From the NCBI GenBank assembly GCA_017380355.1, contig JAFOED010000155.1:1-5468 (forward strand): a stretch of 5,468 nt of DNA, written 5' to 3'. This DNA is from Ruminococcus sp. (GTDB lineage Bacteria; Bacillota; Clostridia; Oscillospirales; Acutalibacteraceae). The notes beneath the pieces are model-generated. The model searched no databases. It saw nothing but the letters and a program-made list of their open reading frames with translations, and was not told where the DNA came from. How positions within the stretch are numbered: position 1 is the stretch's first letter; each line of letters begins with the position of its first letter. Positions 1 through 5,422 of this stretch are shown one piece after another. A program made the translations under genes and the position numbers.

Positions 1-315
1 AAAATTATTCGGGAAACACTTGAAAAATGTTTTGAAGACCTTATTTCAACTGGTGGTTCTGTTATTGAGGTTGTAAACGTATTAAGAGAAGCTGGCGCTG
101 AAGTTTTAGGTGTTGTTTCTATTTTCACATATGGTATGCAGAAAGGTCTCGACAGACTTGCTGCAGCTGAAGTTAAGAACGTATCTCTCACTAATTTTGA
201 TGTTATTGCTGAAGTAGCTGCTGAAGAAGGCTACATTAAGAGTGAGGATATTGTAAAACTCATTTCATTCAGAAATAACCCATCAGACGAGAGCTGGATT
301 AACGCGGAGGCGTAA
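1..315 (+). CDS. pyrE: Orotate phosphoribosyltransferase, C-terminal part (5' truncated by window edge)
   Basis: This is the last 104 residues of a PyrE-type enzyme, which transfers phosphoribose from PRPP to orotate to give OMP in cytoplasmic de novo pyrimidine synthesis. The reading frame is open from base 1 to a TAA at 313-315. The diagnostic PRPP-binding motif EDLISTGGS is at bases 34-60. It is followed by the typical PyrE continuation, including REAGAEVLGVVSIFTYGM, then NVSLTNFDVIAEVA and the C-terminal FRNNPSDESWI. Full-length PyrE is usually a little over 200 residues, so about half is missing to the left. The stop lies one base before the pyrB start, and the pyrB ribosome binding site is inside the end of this gene, so the two are one transcription unit. 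One oddity: the residues before EDLISTGGS (IIRETLEKCF) do not look like the hydrophobic beta strand that normally precedes the motif, so the first ~33 bases may not be native. Identification is firm from base 34 onward. Confidence 0.93.
   Translation, partial: KIIRETLEKCFEDLISTGGSVIEVVNVLREAGAEVLGVVSIFTYGMQKGLDRLAAAEVKNVSLTNFDVIAEVAAEEGYIKSEDIVKLISFRNNPSDESWINAEA
306..310 (+). promoter_or_regulatory. Ribosome binding site of pyrB
   Basis: GGAGG lies six bases before the pyrB ATG at 317 and inside the last codons of pyrE. It fixes the pyrB start and suggests translational coupling, because ribosomes finishing pyrE sit on the site. Confidence 0.85.
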
Positions 316-316
316 T

Positions 317-1231
317 ATGAGAAGTGTTATTGATATTATCGACCTTACTCCTGAAGAAATCGATGATATGATAAAAACTGCATGTGATATTATCGATAAT
401 CCTCTGAAATATTCTGAAATGTGCAAAGGAAAGAAGCTTGCTACACTTTTCTTTGAGCCTTCTACTCGTACTAGACTTAGTTTTGAAGCTGCTATGTACG
501 AACTTGGTGGTAATGTAATCGGTTTCTCTGAGGCTAGCAGTTCTTCTGCTACTAAAGGTGAAAGCGTTGCTGATACAGCTAAGGTTATCAGTTGTTATGC
601 AGACATTATTGCTATGCGTCATCCTAAAGAGGGTGCTCCTTATGTAGCGTCTAAGAATGCTACAATCCCTGTAATTAACGCAGGTGATGGTGGTCACAAT
701 CACCCTACACAGACGTTAGCAGATCTTCTTACAATTTATCGTGAAAAGGGTAGATTTGATAACTTAACTATTGGTTTTTGTGGCGATCTTAAGTTCGGAC
801 GTACTGTACATTCACTTATCAATGCTATGGCACGTTATACTGGAATTAAGTTTATTCTTATTTCACCAGAAGAATTAAAACTTCCAAGTTATGTTAAGAA
901 GAATGTTCTTATGGCTAATAATATCCCATACGTACAGACCACAAGTTTAGAAGAAGCTATGCCTGAACTTGATGTTCTTTATATGACTAGAGTACAGGGT
1001 GAGCGTTTCTTTAACGAAGAAGATTACCTCCGTTTAAGAGACAGCTATATTCTCGATTTACAGAAGCTTTCAACAGCTAAAGAAGACTTGTGTATTATGC
1101 ATCCGCTTCCACGTGTTAATGAAATCAGCGTAGCTGTTGATAATGACCCACGTGCTTGCTATTTCAAGCAGGTGTTAAACGGAAAATACATGCGTATGGC
1201 TCTCATACTAAAGTTATTACAGGAGGCATAA
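317..1231 (+). CDS. pyrB: Aspartate carbamoyltransferase catalytic chain
   Basis: This 304-residue protein condenses carbamoyl phosphate with L-aspartate to give carbamoyl-aspartate, the committed step of pyrimidine synthesis. The length is normal for the family. In order, the carbamoyl phosphate-binding domain has STRTR at residues 49-53, the mobile-loop lysine in TKGES near residue 80, RHP at 101-103 and HPTQTLADL at 129-137. The aspartate-binding domain has GDLKFGRTVHSL at 156-167, TRVQGER at 224-230 (the 240s-loop type motif) and MHPLPRVNEI at 261-270. Every catalytic motif expected from the well-studied E. coli enzyme is present, so it should be active. The ATG at 317 has GGAGG six bases upstream, and the protein starts at the usual family N-terminus. 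It sits between pyrE and pyrI with one-base gaps. The adjacent pyrI implies assembly into the allosteric PyrB-PyrI holoenzyme rather than a free catalytic trimer. The TRVQ motif separates it from ornithine carbamoyltransferase. Confidence 0.98.
   Translation: MRSVIDIIDLTPEEIDDMIKTACDIIDNPLKYSEMCKGKKLATLFFEPSTRTRLSFEAAMYELGGNVIGFSEASSSSATKGESVADTAKVISCYADIIAMRHPKEGAPYVASKNATIPVINAGDGGHNHPTQTLADLLTIYREKGRFDNLTIGFCGDLKFGRTVHSLINAMARYTGIKFILISPEELKLPSYVKKNVLMANNIPYVQTTSLEEAMPELDVLYMTRVQGERFFNEEDYLRLRDSYILDLQKLSTAKEDLCIMHPLPRVNEISVAVDNDPRACYFKQVLNGKYMRMALILKLLQEA
1221..1226 (+). promoter_or_regulatory. Ribosome binding site of pyrI
   Basis: AGGAGG sits six bases before the pyrI ATG at 1233 and within the last codons of pyrB. 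This is a near-perfect anti-16S match and supports coupled synthesis of the two subunits. Confidence 0.85.
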
Positions 1232-1232
1232 T

Positions 1233-1652
1233 ATGAACGTAGATTCTATTAGTAACGGTGTTGTTATTGACCATATCAGAGCTGGTCTTGCTTTCAGACT
1301 TTATAATCTTCTTGACCTTGATAATCTCGATTGTCCTGTAGCTATCATCAAGAATGTAGCTAGCAAGAAGATGGGGAAGAAGGATATTATAAAAATCGAC
1401 TCACAGACACCAATTGATTTTGATGTTGTTGGCTTTGTAGATCCTAATGCAACTATCAATGTTATCAAAGATGGTGTTTTAGTTGAAAAACTTAGCATTG
1501 ATATGCCTGAAAAACTTACAAATGTTATTAAATGTAAGAATCCGAGATGCATCACAACTGTTGAGCAGGAGATAGAGCACGTGTTCATCTTATCAGAAGA
1601 AGATGAAAAGGTATATCGTTGCCTATATTGTGAAACAAAAGCTGATATTTAA
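1233..1652 (+). CDS. pyrI: Aspartate carbamoyltransferase regulatory chain
   Basis: This 139-residue protein is the allosteric subunit that joins PyrB trimers into the holoenzyme and binds nucleotide effectors (classically CTP/UTP inhibition and ATP activation in E. coli). The N-terminal nucleotide-binding domain starts with the characteristic GVVIDHIRAG at residues 9-18. It also contains KMGKKDIIKI at 46-55, where effector-contacting lysines lie in the family, followed by beta-rich sequence. The C-terminal zinc domain has four cysteines at 101, 106, 130 and 133 (CKNPRC and CLYC), with the same spacing as in the E. coli chain. Zn binding and contact with PyrB should therefore be retained. The length is slightly shorter than E. 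coli PyrI (about 153) but complete. It is the last gene of the pyrimidine cluster, with its ATG one base after the pyrB stop. Which effectors act here cannot be told from sequence alone. Confidence 0.97.
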   Translation: MNVDSISNGVVIDHIRAGLAFRLYNLLDLDNLDCPVAIIKNVASKKMGKKDIIKIDSQTPIDFDVVGFVDPNATINVIKDGVLVEKLSIDMPEKLTNVIKCKNPRCITTVEQEIEHVFILSEEDEKVYRCLYCETKADI

Positions 1653-1677
1653 AGCATATTTTTAGTAAGTGTGCGAA

Positions 1678-1706
1678 TTGACAAAATGGCGATATAATGA
1701 TACATT
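1678..1706 (+). promoter_or_regulatory. Probable sigma-70/SigA-type promoter of the purine operon
   Basis: A perfect -35 hexamer, TTGACA, is at 1678-1683. Seventeen bases further is TACATT at 1701-1706, a 4/6 match to the -10 consensus, which would start transcripts near 1712-1714, just before the riboswitch. A perfect TATAAT also occurs at 1693-1698, but it lies only 9 bases from TTGACA and has no good -35 at the right distance or extended -10 TG. Which hexamer is used is therefore uncertain. The location, between pyrI and a riboswitch with its own terminator, argues that a promoter must be here. Confidence 0.5.
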
Positions 1707-1719
1707 TTAAATGTATTTT
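1700..1719 (+). terminator. Weak possible terminator of the pyrEBI operon
   Basis: ATACAT (1700-1705) and ATGTAT (1710-1715) can pair as a six-base-pair all-A/T hairpin with a five-base loop, followed by a T run that ends at 1720. The stem is very weak and it overlaps the proposed -10 of the downstream promoter. It is therefore only a candidate, and no better terminator is visible after pyrI. Confidence 0.25.
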
Positions 1720-1797
1720 TGCTATCATGTTACTGACGGTTTTAAGTGGAGTACCACAGAGGAGCATGATGTATAGCAATTGCCGACCGTCTGGGCA
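1719..1797 (+). ncRNA. ZTP/ZMP riboswitch aptamer (pfl motif)
   Basis: The sequence fits the pfl/ZTP riboswitch architecture. P1 forms from TTGCT (1719-1723) with AGCAA (1775-1779), and continues with ATCATG (1724-1729) pairing CATGAT (1765-1770), leaving GTAT bulged. P2 is GTGG (1746-1749) with CCAC (1754-1757) around a four-base loop. The conserved GAGGAGC-type strand follows at 1759-1765. P3 is TGCC (1781-1784) with GGCA (1794-1797), and its loop holds the hallmark CCGTCTGGGC (family consensus CCGCCUGGGC). Loop bases CCGTC (1787-1791) pair with GACGG (1735-1739) to make the family's pseudoknot. The family senses the purine intermediates ZMP/ZTP, which build up when 10-formyl-tetrahydrofolate is short. 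Its place directly upstream of purE matches the known regulon. The aptamer is supported by fold and position; ligand binding is inferred from family knowledge. Confidence 0.93.
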
Positions 1798-1834
1798 CAC
1801 GACTTTATTGTTGTGTGCCTTTTTATATTTTTTT
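1794..1834 (+). terminator. Riboswitch-controlled rho-independent terminator
   Basis: GGCACACGAC (1794-1803) pairs with GTTGTGTGCC (1810-1819) over ten base pairs (one G-T wobble) around the loop TTTATT. T-rich sequence follows from 1820 to 1834. The first four bases of the 5' arm (GGCA) are also the 3' strand of riboswitch P3, so the two helices are mutually exclusive. The ligand-bound aptamer should hold P3 and the pseudoknot and block the terminator, which makes this an ON switch for the purine genes. Confidence 0.92.
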
Positions 1835-1839
1835 GGAGG
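1835..1839 (+). promoter_or_regulatory. Ribosome binding site that fixes the purE start
   Basis: GGAGG lies six bases before the ATG at 1846, directly after the terminator T-run. It decides for the ATG at 1846 over an in-frame TTG at 1780, which lies inside the riboswitch. Confidence 0.88.
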
Positions 1840-1845
1840 TTTGTT

Positions 1846-2334
1846 ATGAAAAAAGTTGGTATTATTATGGGCAGCGACAGTGATTTGCCTATCATCAGAA
1901 AAGCAACTGGTGTGCTGGATGAACTTGAAATACCTTATGAAGTACACATTTATTCTGCTCACAGAACACCTGTTGAAGCTAGAGACTTTGCTGTTAACGC
2001 TAGAGAAAACGGCTATGGTGTTCTGATCGCTGCTGCTGGTATGGCAGCACACTTAGCTGGTGCTATTGCGGCTAACACAACTTTACCGGTTATCGGTATT
2101 CCGTGCAAATCTTCTGTACTTGACGGTATGGATGCGCTTTTATCTACTGTTATGATGCCTACAGGTATCCCTGTTGCTACTGTAGCTATTAATGGTGGTG
2201 CAAATGCTGCACTTTTAGCTGCTCAGATTATCGCTGTTGAGGATTCTGCTCTTGCTGAAAAACTTAACAATAAACGTGCAAACGACGCTGCTGTCGTTCT
2301 TGAAAAAGATGCAGCTGTCATGAACAATCTTTAA
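1846..2334 (+). CDS. purE: PurE, AIR carboxylation enzyme (N5-CAIR mutase or AIR carboxylase)
   Basis: This 162-residue protein makes CAIR, the purine intermediate formed from AIR. Class I PurE does this by rearranging N5-CAIR made by PurK, whereas class II PurE carboxylates AIR directly with CO2. Visible signatures are GSDSD at residues 9-13 (phosphate and active-site loop), SAHRTP at 37-42 with its conserved histidine, and AAGMAAHLAG at 63-72 carrying the second conserved histidine. PVIGIPC at 81-87 and the MDALLS to MPTGIPVATVAI stretch at 95-115 follow. The length is typical of stand-alone bacterial PurE, which assembles as an octamer. The frame stays open upstream to a TTG at 1780, but that part is riboswitch and terminator; the family N-terminus MKKVGIIMGSDSD begins at 1846. 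No purK lies beside it in the window, so the source of its substrate is open. It is the first gene of the riboswitch-controlled operon. Confidence 0.97.
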   Translation: MKKVGIIMGSDSDLPIIRKATGVLDELEIPYEVHIYSAHRTPVEARDFAVNARENGYGVLIAAAGMAAHLAGAIAANTTLPVIGIPCKSSVLDGMDALLSTVMMPTGIPVATVAINGGANAALLAAQIIAVEDSALAEKLNNKRANDAAVVLEKDAAVMNNL

Positions 2335-2361
2335 TTTTGCTTTATAAATTCATATTTATAT

Positions 2362-2368
2362 AAAGGAG
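2362..2368 (+). promoter_or_regulatory. Ribosome binding site of purC
   Basis: AAAGGAG is nine bases before the ATG at 2378. The 43-base gap after purE contains only this site and AT-rich sequence, with no terminator visible, so purC is read from the purE transcript. Confidence 0.8.
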
Positions 2369-2377
2369 TAATTTATT

Positions 2378-3064
2378 ATGGAAAAGAAACTTATCTACAC
2401 AGGTAAAACAAAGGACGTATTCGCACTTGAAAATGGCAACTGCCTTTTAAAGTTTAAGGATGATTGTACAGGTAAAGACGGCGTATTTGATCCAGGCGAA
2501 AACGCTGTTGGTCTTACAATTGACGGTGTTGGTGATGTTAACCTCAGAATGTCAATCTACTTCTTTGAAAAAATCAATGCTGAGGGTATCAGAACTCATT
2601 ATGTAAACGCTAATCTCGAAGACACAACAATGGAAGTTCTCCCTGCAAAAGTATTTGGTAAAGGCTTAGAAGTTATCTGCCGTCATAAGGCTGTTGGTAG
2701 CTTTATCCGTCGTTATGGCGATTATATTGAAGATGGCGCAGATCTTCCTGAGTATGTTGAGATGACATTCAAGGATGACGCTAAGGGCGATCCACTCGTA
2801 ACTAAGGATGCTTTAGTTGCTTTAGGCATTATGACAGACGAGCAGTACGAAGATATGAAGGCAATGACACAGAAAATTACAAGAATTGTTGCTGATGACC
2901 TCAAAGAAAAGGGCCTCGTACTTTATGATATTAAATTTGAGTTTGGTTACGATCCAGAAGGTAAGGTTATGCTTATCGACGAGATCGCTTCTGGTAATAT
3001 GCGTGTATATAAGGATGGCGCTTATATCGATCCAATGACTCTTTCAGAGCTCTTCTTTGCTTAA
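2378..3064 (+). CDS. purC: Phosphoribosylaminoimidazole-succinocarboxamide synthase (SAICAR synthetase), variant form
   Basis: This 228-residue enzyme joins CAIR with aspartate using ATP to give SAICAR, the step after PurE. The N-terminal nucleotide-binding part carries YTGKTKDVF at residues 7-15 (the YxGKxKxxY-like opening of the family) and LLKFKDD at 23-29. The central region has CRHKAVGSFIRRYG at 101-114, corresponding to the family's VRxxxxGS substrate loop. Further on are DDAKGDPLVTKDA at 133-145, LYDIKFEFG at 182-190 and the metal/ATP region IDEIASGNMRVY at 200-211. The common bacterial form of the last motif is DEISPDTCR, so this belongs to a recognisable variant branch. The length is normal. 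Its position directly after purE and before the purF-like gene supports the assignment. The fold and pathway step are confident. Exact substrate residues in the variant motifs are inferred by position. Confidence 0.93.
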   Translation: MEKKLIYTGKTKDVFALENGNCLLKFKDDCTGKDGVFDPGENAVGLTIDGVGDVNLRMSIYFFEKINAEGIRTHYVNANLEDTTMEVLPAKVFGKGLEVICRHKAVGSFIRRYGDYIEDGADLPEYVEMTFKDDAKGDPLVTKDALVALGIMTDEQYEDMKAMTQKITRIVADDLKEKGLVLYDIKFEFGYDPEGKVMLIDEIASGNMRVYKDGAYIDPMTLSELFFA

Positions 3065-3091
3065 TTTTCATTCTTTTTACGGGGTGTTACA

Positions 3092-4516
3092 ATGGGTGGT
3101 TTTTTTGGAATTACCTCTACTAACGACTGTGTTCCTGAAGTATTCTTTGGTGTAGATTATCATTCTCATCTTGGTACTAAAAGAGGCGGTATGGCTGCCT
3201 TTGATAAAGAAATAGGATTACAGCGCGTTATTCACAATATTGAAAGTTCTCCTTTCAGAACAAAATTTGAACATGTACTTGATGATATGCACGGTACTTC
3301 TGCTATCGGTTGTATCAGCAACAGCACACCTCAGCCAATGCTTATTCGCTCTAAGCTTGGTGTGTATGCTATCTGTATGGTTGGTATTATCAATAACGCT
3401 GATGAACTAGTTGACGTATGTCTTAATTCAGGTAGTGGACACTTCGATGCTATGACTGGCGGTGCTGTAAACTCAACAGAGCTTCTTGCAGCACTTATCA
3501 ATCAGAAAGATAGTTTTGTAGAAGGTATCAAGTACGCTCAGGATATGATTGATGGTACCGCTTCAATTATTATTCTGAAAGATAATGGTAACATTATTGC
3601 TGCTCGAGATAAGGTAGGTAGATTACCTATTTTAGTTGGTAAGAATGATAGCGGATACAGTGTTTCTTTCGAATCATTTGCTTATCAGAAATTCGGATTT
3701 ATCGACGAAAAAGAGCTTCGTCCTGGTGAGATCGTTGAACTTTCTCCTGATTCTATGACTGTTTTATCAGAGGGCGGTAACAAGATGCGTATCTGTTCCT
3801 TCCTTTGGAGTTACTACGGTTTTCCAAACTCTACGTATGAAGGTGTATCTGTAGAAGTTATGAGATACATCAATGGTAGAATTATGGCTAGAAATGACGA
3901 GAATAATGGTATAAATAACGATGTTGACTACATCTGCGGTGTTCCTGATTCCGGTACTCCGCATGCTATTGGTTATGCTGGTGAATGTGGCAAGCCTTTT
4001 GCTCGTCCTTTTATTAAGTATACACCAACTTGGGCTCGTAGTTTTACACCATCTAATCAGAACATACGCAATATGATTGCGAAAATGAAGCAGATTCCTG
4101 TGCCTGATTTAATTAAGTTTAAGAAACTTCTGTTTGTTGATGACTCTATCGTCAGAGGAACTCAGCTTAAAGGTACAGTTGATTTTCTGTATGAAAACGG
4201 AGCTAAAGAAGTGCATATGCGCTCTGCTTGTCCTCCTATTATGTATAATTGTAAGTTCTTGAATTTCTCCAGAACTAAAAATGATATGGAACTCATCGCC
4301 AGAAAGGTTATTTATGACCTTGAGGGTGAAGAGGGTGAAAAGTATATTGATGAATATAGCAACTCCAACACTGAAAGAGGTAAGAAGCTCAGACAGGTTA
4401 TCTGTGAACAGCTTAATCTTGCATCACTTGAATTTCAGTCTTTAGAGGGTATTATTGAAGCAATCGGGTTACCTGAAGATTGTCTTTGTACTTATTGTTG
4501 GAGCGGAAAGGAATAA
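3092..4516 (+). CDS. purF: PurF-like amidophosphoribosyltransferase with degenerate glutaminase domain
   Basis: This 474-residue protein has the two-domain layout of PRPP amidotransferase, the first enzyme of purine synthesis (PRPP to phosphoribosylamine). The C-terminal phosphoribosyltransferase half looks intact: GVPDSG at residues 283-288, a flexible-loop region with K309 and RSFTPSNQNIR at 316-326, and the PRPP loop LLFVDDSIVRGTQ at 346-358. Cysteines at 235, 387, 466 and 469 match the positions of the Fe-S ligands in B. subtilis-type PurF. The N-terminal Ntn-glutaminase half is recognisable (MGGFFGI at 1-7, AARDKVGRLP at 170-179, SFESFA at 192-197, LRPGEIVEL at 209-217), but its chemistry is gone. 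The CG start is GG, the LQHRGQESAG stretch is replaced by YHSHLGTKRGG at 23-33, and the HNGN-type oxyanion motif reads MVGI at 96-99. The D of SDTE is S128. The start has only a weak GGGGTG site at 3081-3086, but no cysteine is encoded just upstream. The operon slot suggests purine synthesis; the nitrogen donor is unknown. The symbol denotes homology. Confidence 0.85.
   Translation: MGGFFGITSTNDCVPEVFFGVDYHSHLGTKRGGMAAFDKEIGLQRVIHNIESSPFRTKFEHVLDDMHGTSAIGCISNSTPQPMLIRSKLGVYAICMVGIINNADELVDVCLNSGSGHFDAMTGGAVNSTELLAALINQKDSFVEGIKYAQDMIDGTASIIILKDNGNIIAARDKVGRLPILVGKNDSGYSVSFESFAYQKFGFIDEKELRPGEIVELSPDSMTVLSEGGNKMRICSFLWSYYGFPNSTYEGVSVEVMRYINGRIMARNDENNGINNDVDYICGVPDSGTPHAIGYAGECGKPFARPFIKYTPTWARSFTPSNQNIRNMIAKMKQIPVPDLIKFKKLLFVDDSIVRGTQLKGTVDFLYENGAKEVHMRSACPPIMYNCKFLNFSRTKNDMELIARKVIYDLEGEEGEKYIDEYSNSNTERGKKLRQVICEQLNLASLEFQSLEGIIEAIGLPEDCLCTYCWSGKE
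4507..4512 (+). promoter_or_regulatory. Ribosome binding site of purM
   Basis: AAAGGA overlaps the end of the purF-like gene and lies ten bases before the purM ATG at 4523. The two genes are six bases apart, so they are co-transcribed. Confidence 0.65.
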
Positions 4517-4522
4517 AATACT

Positions 4523-5422
4523 ATGAGTTTTCAGTCTAAATCTGACAGCTACGCAGCTGCTGGTGTTGATATTACAGCAGGATACAAATCTGTTGAACTT
4601 ATGAAAGCACACATTAAGCGTACACGTAACGAAGGTTGCCTTGATGATGTAGGTGGCTTCGGTGGTTGCTTCGCTCTTCCTACTGGTATGGAGGAGCCTG
4701 TACTTGTTTCAGGTACAGATGGCTGTGGTACTAAAGTTAAGCTTGCTATCCTTCTTGATAAGCATGACACAATCGGTATAGATGCTGTCGCAATGTGCGT
4801 TAACGACATTATTTGCTGCGGTGCGAAGCCACTCTATTTCCTCGATTATATAGCTTGTGGCAAAAATTATCCTGAAAAAATTGCTACTATCGTAAGCGGT
4901 GTAGCTGAAGGTTGTGTACAGTCAGGTGCAGCTCTTATCGGTGGCGAAACTGCTGAACATCCTGGTCTTATGCCTGTGGATGATTACGACCTTGCTGGTT
5001 TTGCTGTTGGTATCGTTGATAAAAAAGATATTATCGACAATAAAACTATGGCTAAAGGTGACGTCGTTATAGCTCTTGCTTCAAGTGGTGTACACTCTAA
5101 TGGTTTTTCGCTTGTAAGAAAAGTTTTCGACGTTGAAAACGCTGATATTACAACTCCTGTTGAAGAACTCGGCGGTAAGTCTGTAGGCGAGACATTACTC
5201 ACACCTACTAAAATTTACGTTAAATCTATTCTCGCTTTACTTGATGAAGTTAAAGTTAAAGGCATCTCACACATCACAGGTGGTGGATTCTATGAAAATA
5301 TTCCACGTAGCATTCCTGATGGTTTAGGTGCTAAAATTGATCGCTCTGCTGTAAAAGTACTCCCTATTTTTGATTTACTTGCAAAAACAGGCGATATCAG
5401 TGAGCGTGATATGTTCAACACA
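4523..5422 (+). CDS. purM: Phosphoribosylformylglycinamidine cyclo-ligase (AIR synthetase), 3' truncated
   Basis: This enzyme closes the imidazole ring, converting FGAM and ATP to AIR, the substrate for the PurE step. About 300 residues are present. Signatures in order are YAAAGVDITAGY at residues 10-21, GCLDDVGGFGGCFALP at 38-53, GTDGCGTK at 64-71, VAMCVNDI at 89-96 and PLYFLDYIACGK at 103-114. These are followed by GGETAEHPG at 140-148, SSGVHSNGFSLVR, and HITGGGFYENIPR at 250-262. The sequence reaches DMFNT, where the family continues with FNMGxGM and roughly 40 more residues. Here it instead runs into three codons and a TGA at 5429-5431 within unlike, GC-rich sequence. The stop is therefore almost certainly an artefact of the contig end, and the real gene continues beyond this window. 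I end the native gene at base 5422. It is the fourth gene of the purine operon; purN, purH and purD would be natural next genes but are not seen. Confidence 0.95.

Noticed and set aside
299..703. Minus-strand open frame opposite pyrB
   Set aside because: It is a shadow of the strongly conserved pyrB coding sequence, Ser/Thr-rich from reverse codons, with no ribosome binding site case.
1693..1698. Perfect TATAAT as the definite -10
   Set aside because: It is only 9 bases from TTGACA and has no -35-like hexamer at 16-18 bases, nor an extended -10 TG, so it is not called as the sole -10 element.
1780..1845. In-frame upstream extension of purE from a TTG at 1780
   Set aside because: The segment lies within the riboswitch and terminator, has no ribosome binding site, and adds 22 residues absent from PurE; the ATG at 1846 has GGAGG at ideal spacing.
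1585..2052. Minus-strand open frame across the pyrI end, riboswitch and purE start
   Set aside because: It runs antisense through a structured RNA leader and conserved genes, and the translation resembles no known family.
4549..5202. Minus-strand open frames opposite purM
   Set aside because: They are shadows of a conserved gene, with no recognisable motifs.
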